From assembly GCF_021699195.1 (NCBI RefSeq), contig NZ_SSXE01000107.1, positions 1 to 64,000 of the forward strand: DNA of 64,000 nucleotides, given 5' to 3'. Positions 16,852 through 25,499 of the stretch are shown here, piece after piece (within the stretch, counting starts at the first letter, position 1; every line of letters begins with the position of its first letter). The position numbers were made by a program, and so were the translations under genes. Source of the stretch: Nonomuraea sp. MG754425. Lineage in GTDB: Bacteria; Actinomycetota; Actinomycetes; Streptosporangiales; Streptosporangiaceae. The notes beneath the pieces were generated by a model. That model saw only the letters and a list, made by a program, of their open reading frames with translations. It had not been told where the DNA came from and ran no database searches.

Positions 16852-17558
16852 CGGCAGAGTCTGGCAAATCGTCTGGCGTTGCGCACGGCGGCCCCTCCCA
16901 GGTCGTTGTTGAAGTAGACGTAGGCGTCGGGCCAGCCCGCCTCCCGCAGCCGGGCCGCCCAGGTGCGCAGGGCGCTCTCACCGTACTCCACGCCCGAGCG
17001 GCCCTGGTGCAGGCGCAGGTAGCCCCAGTCGGCGGTGCGCCAGAGCGGCGTCAGCGGCCGGCTCAGCCGGTCGGCCCAGCACAGGGCGGCGCAGCGGGCG
17101 CGCAGCAGGTCCCGCACCTCCTCGGTCCACCAGGACGTGTGCCGCGGCTCCACGGCCACCCGCACGCCCTCGGGGAAGCAGCCGAGGCACCGGTCGAGCC
17201 GCGCCGGGTCGGCCTTGAGCGTCGGCGGGAGCTGCAGCAGGATCGGGCCGAGCTTCTCCTTCAGCCCGGCCGCGGCGGCCATCAGCCGCGCGACCGGCTC
17301 CTCCGGCTCGTCCAGCCGCTTGATGTGGGTGAGGTACCTGCTCGCCTTCACCGCCATCACGAAGCCGGGCGGCGTACGGTCGCGCCAGGCGGCGAACGAC
17401 TCGGCGCTCGGCAGCCGGTAGAAGGCGTTGTTGCTCTCGACGGTGGCGAACTCGGCCGCGTACGTCTCCAGCCAGAGCCGCTGCGGCACGCCCTCCGGGT
17501 AAAGGACCCCCCGCCAGTCCCGGTACTGCCATCCCGAGGTCCCCACCAGCCGTGTCAT
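16848..17558 (-). CDS. DUF72 domain-containing protein
   Basis: 236 residues starting MTRLVGTSGWQYRDWRGVLYP, the usual DUF72 opening. ESNNAFYRLPS, FVMAVKASRYLTHIKRL and YVYFNNDLGG are further family blocks. DUF72 (YecE-like) proteins adopt a TIM-barrel fold with unproven activity. ATG start at 17558; it is the first gene of a pair with corA. A second, more divergent DUF72 gene lies at 20104. Confidence 0.88.
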   Translation of the reverse strand: MTRLVGTSGWQYRDWRGVLYPEGVPQRLWLETYAAEFATVESNNAFYRLPSAESFAAWRDRTPPGFVMAVKASRYLTHIKRLDEPEEPVARLMAAAAGLKEKLGPILLQLPPTLKADPARLDRCLGCFPEGVRVAVEPRHTSWWTEEVRDLLRARCAALCWADRLSRPLTPLWRTADWGYLRLHQGRSGVEYGESALRTWAARLREAGWPDAYVYFNNDLGGAAVRNARRFARLCR

Positions 17559-17634
17559 GCCGTCTGGCCTACCCCGCAGGGCCGGGTGCAGTACAACTGT
17601 CCTAGTTCGTCAGCCGAGGAGGACTTTCCACGCA

Positions 17635-19143
17635 ATGGGCGCCAACCACGCGCACAGCACCGCCGTCCCTCAGTCGCGGCGCACGGTGGTGGCCGGTCTG
17701 GCCGTCCTGGTGCCGCTGGCCGTCGTCACGCTGGCCGCCCTGGTGTGGCTCTGGCCGGACGGCGGCGAGGAGGCCGCCCAGGCGCGGTCCGGCGTGCAGC
17801 GGCTCGCCGGCACGGTCGTCGGCGTCACGCTGAAGAAGTGCCCGGCCGCCCTGGAGGGCTCCCCGCAGCCGGACCCGGCCACCTGCGGCAACGCCGTCGT
17901 CAAGGTGGGCGACGGTCCGGACGCGGGCCGCGACGTCGAGCTCCGCCTGCCCAGCGGGCCGGGGGCGCAGCACTTCACCGTGGACGACGCCGTCATCCTG
18001 CTGCGCGCGGACGACGGCACGTACCAGATCTCCGACCACGACCGCTCGACGCCGCTGTGGCTGTTCGGGGCGGCGTTCGCGCTCGCGGTGATCGCCTTCG
18101 GGCGGTGGCGGGGGCTGACGGCGCTGGTCGGGCTGGCGTTCACGTTCGTGCTGCTGCTGACGTTCGTGCTCCCCGGCATCCTGGAGGGCCGGCCGCCCAT
18201 GCTGGTGGCCATCGTGGGGGCCGCGGCGATCATGCTGACGGTGCTGTACCTCACGCACGGGTTCTCGTCGTCCACGTCCGTGGCCGTGCTCGGGACGCTG
18301 GCCAGCCTGTCGCTGACGGGGGCGCTGTCGTACGGGGCGCTCGGGTTCACCCGGCTCAACGGCGTCACCGACGACAGCGCGCTGGCCCTGGACATGAGCC
18401 TGTCCATCGACACGCAGGGCCTGCTGCTGGCCAGCATCATCATCGGCGCGCTGGGCGTGCTCGACGACGTGACGGTCACCCAGGCGGTCACGGTGGCCGA
18501 ACTGGCCCGCGCCAACCCGTCCTACGGCTTCGCCCGCCTCTACCGGGCGGCGAGCCGGATCGGGCGGGCGCACATCGCGTCGGTGATCAACACGATCATC
18601 CTGGCGTACGCGGGGGCGTCGCTGCCGTTGCTGCTGCTGTTCAGCATCGGCGAGCAGCCCCTCGGGGAGGTGATGACGACGCCGGTCATCGCGCAGGAGA
18701 TCGTCCGCAGCATCGTCGGCACGCTGGGGCTCATCGCGGCCGTCCCCATCACCACGGCCCTGGCCGCCCTGACGGCCTCCCGCCGGTGGGACGCCGACGC
18801 CGAACCGGACGAGAGCCCCTCCCCCCGGGGCGGCGGCCTGTTCTCCCGCCGCCCGCGCGCGGACGAGCACGACCACGACGACGACGGCTTCTTCTCCCGG
18901 CGGCCGGACCAGGACGACCACGACGACTTCTTCACCCCGCGACCCCACGCCGACGTGCCCGCGACGCACGCCGGGCCGTCCCCGTCGCCGGCGCAACCGC
19001 CGTCCTTGGCGCAACCACCGTCACTCGCGCAACCGCCGTCGCTGGCGCAACCAGCGTCATACCCGCAACCGCCGTCACAACCGCAAGCGCCGGCGCAGCT
19101 TCCGAGCCGCTCGGCCCGGCACCGCCGCCGCGCGGACCCCTGA
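17635..19143 (+). CDS. YibE/F family membrane protein with repetitive acidic/His tail
   Basis: 502 residues. One N-terminal membrane segment (about 20-40) and an extracytoplasmic region with two Cys (KKCPAA and ATCGN) precede about seven membrane helices (about 140-385) containing the YibE/F core (DMSLSIDTQG, LGVLDDVTVTQA). The tail beyond about 385 is unusual: three FFSRRP-like units rich in Asp/His, then PPSLAQ repeats. GAGGAGG at 17616-17622 precedes the ATG at 17635. Function of the family is unknown; a transport role is often supposed. Confidence 0.82.
   Translation: MGANHAHSTAVPQSRRTVVAGLAVLVPLAVVTLAALVWLWPDGGEEAAQARSGVQRLAGTVVGVTLKKCPAALEGSPQPDPATCGNAVVKVGDGPDAGRDVELRLPSGPGAQHFTVDDAVILLRADDGTYQISDHDRSTPLWLFGAAFALAVIAFGRWRGLTALVGLAFTFVLLLTFVLPGILEGRPPMLVAIVGAAAIMLTVLYLTHGFSSSTSVAVLGTLASLSLTGALSYGALGFTRLNGVTDDSALALDMSLSIDTQGLLLASIIIGALGVLDDVTVTQAVTVAELARANPSYGFARLYRAASRIGRAHIASVINTIILAYAGASLPLLLLFSIGEQPLGEVMTTPVIAQEIVRSIVGTLGLIAAVPITTALAALTASRRWDADAEPDESPSPRGGGLFSRRPRADEHDHDDDGFFSRRPDQDDHDDFFTPRPHADVPATHAGPSPSPAQPPSLAQPPSLAQPPSLAQPASYPQPPSQPQAPAQLPSRSARHRRRADP
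18991..19080 (+). repeat. 18-bp tandem coding repeat (PPSLAQ units)
   Basis: Units of 18 bp start at 18991, 19009, 19027 and 19045, with a looser fifth unit to 19080. They encode near-identical PPSLAQ hexapeptides in the YibE/F tail. Copy number is likely to vary between strains. Confidence 0.8.
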
Positions 19144-19161
19144 CGAGCGGAAGCGGCGCGG

Positions 19162-20022
19162 TCAGCCGGGCTCGGTGAGGCCGCCGTCCACGCGCAGCTT
19201 GCGGCGGGCGCGCTCGTAGAACGTGGTGCCCAGCCGCACCACCTTGGCGGCCCCCGGCCAGGCCGAGACCGTGACGCTGTCGCCCGGGTGCAGGTGGCCG
19301 ACCACGGCTCCGTCCACCTCGACGGCCAGCCGCCCGCTGCTGGGCAGCACCTTGAGCGTCACCTCCTCGTCCGCGGGCAGCACCAGCGCCCGGTTGAACG
19401 ACGAGTGCGCGGCGGCGGCCACGACCAGCACGGCCTCCACCCGGGGCGAGACGATCGGCCCGCCGGCGGAGAAGCTGTAGGCGGTGGACCCCGTGGAGGT
19501 GGCCACGATGACGGCGTCGGCGGAGTAGCTCACGAAGGGGCTGCCCGCCGGGGTGACGGACACGCCGGCCAGCCCGTCGCCGGGGGTGCGGACGAGCGCG
19601 ATGTCGTTGAACGCCGTCACGTGCACCCCGGCCACCGTGCTGCGGATCGCCATCCGCGGCTCGATCGTGTACGCGTGCTCGTCGATCGCCGACAGCGTGG
19701 CCTGCAGCTCGTCCACGTCGATCTCGGCGAGGAACCCGAGCCGGCCGAGGTTCACGCCGAGGATGGGCGTCGGCCGGCCGGCCAGCAGCCGCATGGTGCG
19801 CAGCATCGTGCCGTCGCCGCCGAGCCCGACCAGCAGGTCGGCCCGCTCCACGAGCGTGGTGGCGTCGACGGCGACCGCGGTGCAGTCGATGCGGCCCACC
19901 TCCTCGGGCAGGCCGAGCACGGTGGCGCCCTTGTCGGCGGCCCAGCGCAGGATGGTGTCTATCGCCTTCTTCGAGTCGCGCTGGGGATGCAGCACCAGCC
20001 CGACCGTCCCGACCATGCCCAT
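19162..20022 (-). CDS. nadK: NAD(+) kinase
   Basis: 286 residues. It has the NAD kinase signatures GGDGTMLR (about 73-80) and NLGRLGFLAEI (about 98-108), and the conserved SPFVSYSADAVIVATSTGSTAYSFSAGGP region is recognisable in parts (ATSTGSTAYS about 183-192). It phosphorylates NAD to NADP in the cytoplasm. The ATG at 20022 (MGMVGTVGLV) is chosen; the open frame upstream lies opposite the DUF72 gene and is not coding. It stands alone, facing the YibE/F gene. Confidence 0.92.
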   Translation of the reverse strand: MGMVGTVGLVLHPQRDSKKAIDTILRWAADKGATVLGLPEEVGRIDCTAVAVDATTLVERADLLVGLGGDGTMLRTMRLLAGRPTPILGVNLGRLGFLAEIDVDELQATLSAIDEHAYTIEPRMAIRSTVAGVHVTAFNDIALVRTPGDGLAGVSVTPAGSPFVSYSADAVIVATSTGSTAYSFSAGGPIVSPRVEAVLVVAAAAHSSFNRALVLPADEEVTLKVLPSSGRLAVEVDGAVVGHLHPGDSVTVSAWPGAAKVVRLGTTFYERARRKLRVDGGLTEPG

Positions 20023-20103
20023 GGCGCCAACACTACGTCGGCCGGATCGGCGGTCGGGCCATCGGGCCCGGGGCCGGCCGCGCGCCGGTGCGGGAGGCGC
20101 GTG

Positions 20104-20976
20104 ATGGGCGATAACGTCGTGCCCATGCGGCTTCACGTGGGATGCGCGATGTGGACACACGCGCGGTGGCAACGGCGCTTCCTCCCCGACCGGCTGGCTC
20201 CGGGCGAGCGCCTGCGCGCCTACGCCACCTGGTGCGACGCGGTGGAGGGCAACACCACGTTCTACGCCACCCCGTCCCGCGCCACGGTCGAGTCGTGGGC
20301 GGAGCAGACCTCGCCCGGCTTCCGCTTCGTCGTCAAGCTGCCCAAGCCGATCACCCACGAGCGCCGCCTGACGGGCGCCGAGGAGGAGCTGACGGCGTTC
20401 CTGGAGGCGATGGAGCCGCTGGGGCCGCGGGTGCACGCCTTCTGGGTCCAGCTCCCGGGTTCCTTCTCGCCCGCCGACCTGGGCACGCTGGCGGCGTTCC
20501 TGCGCAGGCTCCCGCAGGGGCACCGCTACGCCGTCGAGGTGCGTCACCCCGCCTTCTTCTCCGACGAGCGCGCCGCCCGGCTGCTGGAACGCGTGCTCGC
20601 GCCGGTTGACGCCGAATGGGTGCCCTTCGACACCACCGTCATGTTCGACGGCCCGCCGACCAGCGACGCCGAGCGCGAGGCGTGGACGAAGAAGCCGCGC
20701 CTGCCGCGCCGCACCCGGGCGCTGACCGCCCGCCCGATCGTGCGCTACCTGGGCCGCGACACGGAGGAGCGCACGGTCGAGGGCTGGCGGCCGTGGGTGG
20801 GGCAGGTGACGCGGTGGCTGCGCGAGGGCCGGGAGCCGACCGTGTTCATCCACACCCCGGACAACGCCGACGCGCTGCGGCTGGCCCGCCGCTTCCACGA
20901 CGAGGTGCGTGCCGGCGTCCCCGGGCTGGAGCCGCTGCCCGAACCGATGCCGAACGAGCCGCTGACCCTGTTCTGA
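20104..20976 (+). CDS. DUF72 domain-containing protein
   Basis: 290 residues, with RLHVGCAMWTHARWQRRFLP at the N-terminus, VEGNTTFYATPS (about 45-56), FRFVVKLPKPITHERRL and a C-terminal VFIHTPDNADA block, as in the longer YecE-like group. The ATG at 20104 has GGGAGG at 20092-20097; ATG 20125 is an alternative. It ends 3 nt from the convergent glucarate dehydratase. Activity unknown. Confidence 0.87.
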   Translation: MGDNVVPMRLHVGCAMWTHARWQRRFLPDRLAPGERLRAYATWCDAVEGNTTFYATPSRATVESWAEQTSPGFRFVVKLPKPITHERRLTGAEEELTAFLEAMEPLGPRVHAFWVQLPGSFSPADLGTLAAFLRRLPQGHRYAVEVRHPAFFSDERAARLLERVLAPVDAEWVPFDTTVMFDGPPTSDAEREAWTKKPRLPRRTRALTARPIVRYLGRDTEERTVEGWRPWVGQVTRWLREGREPTVFIHTPDNADALRLARRFHDEVRAGVPGLEPLPEPMPNEPLTLF

Positions 20977-20979
20977 CCG

Positions 20980-22302
20980 CTAGCGCACCAGGCAGGGCCG
21001 CTTCGGGTCGAACGTCCAGCCCTCCAGCAGGTACTGCATGGCCACGGAGTCGTCGCGGGCGCCCAGCCCGTGCCGCAGGTACAGCTCGTGCGCCGCGTCG
21101 AGGGCCGCGCGGTCCAGCTCGACGCCGAGTCCGGGCGTCCTGGGCACCTCGATCGCGCCGTCCGCGATCCGGAAGGGGTTCGTGGTGAGCGCCTGGCCGT
21201 CCTGCCAGATCCAGTGGGTGTCCAGCGCCGTGATCTCGCCCGGGGCGGCGGCCCCGACGTGCGTGAACATGGCGAGCGAGATGTCGAAGTGGTTGTTGGA
21301 GTGCGAGCCCCACGTCAGCCCGAAGTCGTGGCAGAGCTGCGCGACGCGGACCGACCCGGCCATGGTCCAGAAGTGCGGGTCGGCCAGAGGGATGTCCACC
21401 GCGTCGGAGCGGATGGCGTGGGCCATCTCCCGCCAGTCGGTGGCGATCATGTTCGTCGCGGTCGGCAGGCCGGTGGCGCGGCGGAACTCGGCCATCGTCT
21501 CCCGTCCGGAGAAGCGTCCCTCCGCGCCGCACGGGTCCTCGGCGTAGGCGAGCACGCCGCCGAGGCCGCGGCACAGCCGTACGGCGTCGGCGAGCAGCCA
21601 GCCGCCGTTGGGGTCGAGCGTGACGCGGGCGTCGGGGAACCTGCGGGCCAGCGCCGTGACCGCCTCGATCTCGTCCTCGCCGGCCAGCACGCCGCCCTTG
21701 AGCTTGAAGTCGGCGAAGCCGTAGCGCTCCCGCGCGGCCTCGGCCAGCGCGACCACGGCATCGGGTGTGAGCGCCTCCTGGCGGCGCAGCCGGGACCAGG
21801 CGTCGTCGCCGCCGTCGTCCACGAGGTAGGGCAGGTCCGTCCTGCCGGGGTCGCCGACGTAGAACAGGTAGCCCAGCATCGGCACCCGGTCGCGCTGCCG
21901 GCCGTCGCCGAGCAGGTCGGCCACGGGCAGGCCGAGGTACTGGCCGTGCAGGTCGAGCAGGGCGGACTCGAGGCCGGTGACCGCGTGCACGGTGGTGCGC
22001 AGGTCGAAGGTCTGCAGGCCGCGCCCGCCCGCGTCGCGCGCGGCGAAGCGCTCGGCCACCGAGCGCAGCAGCCCCCGGTACGCGGCCACCGGCCGGCCCG
22101 CCAGCAGTTCGCCGGCCTCCTCGACGGTACGCCTGATGGCCTCGCCGCCGGGCACCTCGCCCAGCCCGGTACGTCCGTCGGAGTCGGTGAGGATGACGAC
22201 GTTGCGGGTGAAGAAGGGGCCGTGCGCGCCGCTGAGGTTGAGCAGCATGCTGTCGTGCCCGGCGACCGGGACGACCTCGACACGGTGAACCGTGGGAGAC
22301 AA
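20980..22302 (-). CDS. gudD: Glucarate dehydratase
   Basis: 440 residues, the usual length. Enolase-superfamily motifs of the GlucD group are present: the base motif DFKLKGGV (about 203-210), metal ligands in LDPNGGW, YAEDPCG and PTATNM, and the catalytic His region WGSHSNNHFDISL (about 340-352). It dehydrates D-glucarate (and often L-idarate) to 5-dehydro-4-deoxyglucarate. The TTG at 22302 lies 8 nt after the stop of the next pathway gene, behind a run of G. It is the second gene of the kdgD-gudD operon. Confidence 0.92.
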   Translation of the reverse strand: MSPTVHRVEVVPVAGHDSMLLNLSGAHGPFFTRNVVILTDSDGRTGLGEVPGGEAIRRTVEEAGELLAGRPVAAYRGLLRSVAERFAARDAGGRGLQTFDLRTTVHAVTGLESALLDLHGQYLGLPVADLLGDGRQRDRVPMLGYLFYVGDPGRTDLPYLVDDGGDDAWSRLRRQEALTPDAVVALAEAARERYGFADFKLKGGVLAGEDEIEAVTALARRFPDARVTLDPNGGWLLADAVRLCRGLGGVLAYAEDPCGAEGRFSGRETMAEFRRATGLPTATNMIATDWREMAHAIRSDAVDIPLADPHFWTMAGSVRVAQLCHDFGLTWGSHSNNHFDISLAMFTHVGAAAPGEITALDTHWIWQDGQALTTNPFRIADGAIEVPRTPGLGVELDRAALDAAHELYLRHGLGARDDSVAMQYLLEGWTFDPKRPCLVR

Positions 22303-22310
22303 CGGACCCC

Positions 22311-23225
22311 CTAGCTGATCTTGTTGATGAGGGCGGTCAGCTCGGCCAGCTCGCCGTCGGTGAGGTTCGTCAGGGGCGGGCGCACCGGGCCGCCCGGACG
22401 GCCGACGGCGGTCAGGCCAGCCTTGATGATCGACACAGCGTATCCCTTCACCCGGTCGCGGATGTCCAGGTAGGGCAGCACGAACTCGCGGATGCGCCGG
22501 TAGACGGCCGCCTGGTCCTGGGCGAGGACGTCGGCGTAGAAGTCGAGCGCGTACTGCGGGACGAAGTTGAAGATGGCCGAGGAGTAGGTGCTCATGCCGA
22601 GCTGGAGCAGCGGCAGCGCGAAGGTCTCGGCCGTGGGCAGCCCGCCGACGTAGGCAAGGCGGTCGCCGACGGCGGCGTAGATGCGGGTGAGGTTCTCGAT
22701 GTTGCCGACGCCGTCCTTGAAGCCGACGAGGTTCTGGTTCCGCTCGGCCAGGGCCGCCACGGAGCGGTCGTTGAGGATCGCGTTGGCCCGGCTGTAGACG
22801 ATCACGCCCAGGCCGGTGGCGCGGCACACCGCCGAGACGTGCTCGACCAGGCCGTCCTGGCCGGCCTCGGTGAGGTACGGGGGCATCAGCAGCAGGCCGT
22901 CGGCGCCCGCGTCGGCGGCGGCCCTGGCCTGGGCCACGGCATTGGCGGTGCCGCCGGTGGCCGGGGCGATGACCGGCACCCTGCCGTTGACCTCGCTCAC
23001 CGCGGCGCGGACCACCTGGTCGATCTCGCCGGGGGTCAGGGAGAAGCCCTCGCCGGTGCCTCCCGCGGCGAACAGCCCGGCCACCGGGTACGAGCTCAGC
23101 CAGGACAGGTGGTCGCGGTAAGCGGCCTCGTCGAACTCGAGGTCCTGGGTGAAATGGGTGACGGGGAACGACAGCAGGCCGCTCTTGAGCTGTGTGGCGA
23201 GCTCCTGCGGGGAGTAACTGGGCAT
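22311..23225 (-). CDS. kdgD: 5-dehydro-4-deoxyglucarate dehydratase
   Basis: 304 residues of the DHDPS/NAL aldolase superfamily. GGTGEGFSLT (about 45-54) is the phosphate/carboxylate-binding loop, VIVYSRANA carries the Tyr, and GFKDGVGN carries the Schiff-base Lys (about 190). It converts 5-dehydro-4-deoxy-D-glucarate, the product of the adjacent dehydratase, to 2,5-dioxopentanoate with loss of water and CO2. ATG at 23225 follows GAGGAG at an 8-nt spacing. A palindromic ACTTG/CAAGT site lies about 95 nt upstream. Confidence 0.92.
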   Translation of the reverse strand: MPSYSPQELATQLKSGLLSFPVTHFTQDLEFDEAAYRDHLSWLSSYPVAGLFAAGGTGEGFSLTPGEIDQVVRAAVSEVNGRVPVIAPATGGTANAVAQARAAADAGADGLLLMPPYLTEAGQDGLVEHVSAVCRATGLGVIVYSRANAILNDRSVAALAERNQNLVGFKDGVGNIENLTRIYAAVGDRLAYVGGLPTAETFALPLLQLGMSTYSSAIFNFVPQYALDFYADVLAQDQAAVYRRIREFVLPYLDIRDRVKGYAVSIIKAGLTAVGRPGGPVRPPLTNLTDGELAELTALINKIS

Positions 23226-23315
23226 GGCGGACGCTCCTCGCTTCACTTGCGGCCGCAGGATTTCCCGCACCGCCGGTAAGGACTGACGCTGGTCAGGCTA
23301 AGGAGGTGGGGCGAT

Positions 23316-23327
23316 ACTTGTCCAAGT
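23316..23327. promoter_or_regulatory. Candidate LysR operator upstream of kdgD
   Basis: ACTTG-TC-CAAGT is a perfect palindrome here, overlapping a possible -35 (TTGGAC, minus strand) for kdgD-gudD. A site with the same ACTTG core lies between lysR and the transporter at 24290-24303, suggesting a common regulator. Confidence 0.45.
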
Positions 23328-23362
23328 GCGATTATGTATCCGGCGATACCCGCACGGCATCG

Positions 23363-24277
23363 TCATGATCCCAGGTCGGGAAGCAGCTCCAGTACGCGGG
23401 CCAGCGCGGGGTTGGTGGAGTGCCGATCCCAGATGACGTGCAGCTCGACCGGCTCCCCCGAACCCTCCTCGCCGTCCAGCGGGTCTCCGCCGCCGCGTAC
23501 GAGGTCGCAGAAGGCGATGCCGTCCACGCCGAGCGAGCGGGCGCTGGCGGGCGTCAGGGCCACGCCCCGCCCGGCCGCGACGAGCAGCACCGCGGTGAGG
23601 ATCTGGTGGACCTGCTGCTCGATCCGGGGGTGGGAGTTGGTCAGGAAGCGGACGGTCAGCTCGTGGAAGTAACGCGACTGCACCGGGTTGTAGCTGATCA
23701 CCGGCAGGCCGTCGAAGTCGTCGGGGGCCAGCGGGCGGCCCAGTTCGGCCAGCGGGTGGCCGAGCGGCACGGCGGCGCACAGCGGCTCGCGGAAGACGAC
23801 GCGGGAGTCGAGCGTGTCGATGTCGAACGGCGGGCGGGCCAGGCCCAGGTCGAGTTCGCCGCGCAGCAGGCCGTCCACCTGCCCGGCGGTGACCCGTTCG
23901 TGCAGGATGACGTCGATCTCCGGCAGCCGCTCCGACAGCCGCCGCAGCAGCGCGCCCAGCATGCTGATGGCCGAGACAGCCGTGAACCCCAGCCGTACGG
24001 TGCCGGCCGCGCCGCTGGCGATCCGGCGCGCCCGGTCACCGGCCGTGTCGACGAGGGAGAGCATACGGCGGGCGTCCTCCAGGAAGCCGCGCCCGGCGTC
24101 GGTGAGCACCACGCGCCGGTTGTCACGTTCCAGCAGGGTCACGCCGACGACCCGCTCCAGCTTCTGGATGTGCCTGCTCAGCGGGGGCTGGGTCATGCGC
24201 AGCCGATCAGCCGCGCGGCCGAAGTGCAGTTCCTCCGCGACGGCCACGAAGGCCCGGATCTGATCGAGTGTTAGCAT
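23363..24277 (-). CDS. LysR family transcriptional regulator
   Basis: 304 residues. The N-terminal winged helix (LDQIRAFVAVAEELHFGRAADRL then QPPLSRHIQKLE, about 4-45) is followed by a LysR substrate-binding domain (about 90-300). It is divergent from the TctCBA-like transporter and faces away from it, next to kdgD-gudD, so it very likely controls aldarate uptake and breakdown. ATG at 24277, with a GATACT -10 just upstream inside a palindrome, which would allow autoregulation. Confidence 0.88.
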   Translation of the reverse strand: MLTLDQIRAFVAVAEELHFGRAADRLRMTQPPLSRHIQKLERVVGVTLLERDNRRVVLTDAGRGFLEDARRMLSLVDTAGDRARRIASGAAGTVRLGFTAVSAISMLGALLRRLSERLPEIDVILHERVTAGQVDGLLRGELDLGLARPPFDIDTLDSRVVFREPLCAAVPLGHPLAELGRPLAPDDFDGLPVISYNPVQSRYFHELTVRFLTNSHPRIEQQVHQILTAVLLVAAGRGVALTPASARSLGVDGIAFCDLVRGGGDPLDGEEGSGEPVELHVIWDRHSTNPALARVLELLPDLGS

Positions 24278-24289
24278 GATGCGCGAAGA

Positions 24290-24303
24290 GTATCACTTGA
24301 TAC
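24290..24303. promoter_or_regulatory. Candidate LysR operator between lysR and tctC
   Basis: GTATCA-CT-TGATAC is a perfect palindrome (6-bp arms, 2-bp centre). It overlaps the probable lysR -10 on the minus strand and shares ACTTG with the kdgD site. Confidence 0.5.
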
Positions 24304-24338
24304 CGAAATGAGCCTGGACAGGCATCGAAGCTGGTCCA

Positions 24339-24354
24339 TAGTCTCCGGAGACTA
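24339..24354. promoter_or_regulatory. 16-bp perfect palindrome upstream of tctC
   Basis: TAGTCTCCGGAGACTA is self-complementary over 16 bp in the lysR-tctC promoter region. It could bind a second regulator such as a catabolite or GntR-type factor. Confidence 0.4.
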
Positions 24355-24412
24355 CAAAGCGGAAACCTTGCCGTAACCTTACGCAACCCCCTCTCCGCTT
24401 CACAGAGATCCA

Positions 24413-24429
24413 CGGGCGGTCTCCGCCCG
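24413..24429 (+). promoter_or_regulatory. Hairpin just before the tctC ribosome site
   Basis: CGGGCGG-TCT-CCGCCCG gives a 7-bp GC stem with a 3-nt loop, ending a few bases before AAAGGAGA. It may modulate translation or protect the 5' end of the message. Confidence 0.35.
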
Positions 24430-24445
24430 CACAAAGGAGAAGTCA

Positions 24446-25453
24446 ATGCCGACATCTCGGACAGCCCCCCGCCGAATCCTCCACGGTGTCGTCGGCGTCG
24501 CCGCCGCGATCACGCTTGCGGCCTGCGGTGGCGTCAAGACGACCTCTTCCGGCGGCGGCGACGGGGAATATCCGACGGGCAACATCGAGTTCAGCGTCGG
24601 CGCCTCCGCGGGCGGCTCGACCGACCTCATCACCCGCGCGCTGGCCCAGGGCATCGGCAAGGAGGTCGGCGTCTCCACGCCCGTGCTCAACAAGCCCGGC
24701 GCGAACGGCGCCCTGAACGCCAAGGAACTCCAGGCCGCCAAGCCCGACGGTTACAAGATCGCCGTGCAGAACGCCTCACTCTTCACGATCACGCCGCTCA
24801 CGGTGTCGGAGGCCGAGGCCACGAAGATCGACTCGTTCGACGTCATCACCGGCATCTCCCGTGACGACTACGTCATGGCCACCAACACCAAGTCCGGCTA
24901 CAAGTCGATCGACGACATGAAGAAGGCCGGCAAGACGATCCGGTACGGCACCACCGGCGTCGGCACCGGCGCGCAACTCGCCTCGGCGCTGACCTTCAAG
25001 ACGGCCGGCATCGAGTCCACGGCCGTGCCGTTCGACGGCGGCGCCCCCAACCTGACCGCCCTGCTGGGCAACCAGGTGGACGTGTCCACCATGCAGATCG
25101 GCGAGGCCATCGAGAACATCAAGGCCGGCAAGCTCGTCCCGCTCGCCGTCTTCTCCGCGGAGCGCATCCCGTTCCTGCCCGACGTGGAGACCGCCAAGGA
25201 GCAGGGCTACGACGTCCTGGTGACGCAGTACCGCTTCCTGACCGCGCCCAAGGGCACGCCGGAGGACGTCAAGACCAAGCTGCTCGACGCGGCCAAGAAG
25301 ACGTTCGCCACGGAGGAGTACAAGAAGTTCAACGAGCAGAACTCCCTCACTCCGATGGAGGTCTCCCCGCAGGAGGTGCTCACCTCGCTGCAGAACGACA
25401 CCACCACGTTCACGGCGAAGCTCGACGAGTTCGGCATCAGCCTGGCCGGTTGA
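24446..25453 (+). CDS. tctC: Tripartite tricarboxylate transporter substrate-binding lipoprotein (TctC/BugE)
   Basis: 335 residues. A signal peptide ends in a lipobox (TLAACGG), so it is a surface lipoprotein. IEFSVGASAGGSTDLITRA, KPDGYKI and YGTTGVGTGAQLA are typical TctC/Bug segments that wrap a carboxylate ligand. AAGGAG precedes the ATG at 24446. It is the first gene of tctC-tctB-tctA, which continues into a USP and a dehydratase. The neighbours suggest aldarate uptake; ligand not proven. Confidence 0.9.
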   Translation: MPTSRTAPRRILHGVVGVAAAITLAACGGVKTTSSGGGDGEYPTGNIEFSVGASAGGSTDLITRALAQGIGKEVGVSTPVLNKPGANGALNAKELQAAKPDGYKIAVQNASLFTITPLTVSEAEATKIDSFDVITGISRDDYVMATNTKSGYKSIDDMKKAGKTIRYGTTGVGTGAQLASALTFKTAGIESTAVPFDGGAPNLTALLGNQVDVSTMQIGEAIENIKAGKLVPLAVFSAERIPFLPDVETAKEQGYDVLVTQYRFLTAPKGTPEDVKTKLLDAAKKTFATEEYKKFNEQNSLTPMEVSPQEVLTSLQNDTTTFTAKLDEFGISLAG

Positions 25454-25499
25454 TCCCGGCGGCCGGTGGCCCCCCACGCACGAAGGAGTGTGCACATCC

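Noticed and set aside
18991..19080. A CRISPR-like repeat array
   Set aside because: The 18-bp repeats are contiguous, in frame and encode PPSLAQ; there are no spacers or cas genes.
20023..20898. Upstream extension of the NAD kinase frame
   Set aside because: It is antisense to the DUF72 gene and the normal NAD kinase start is at 20022.
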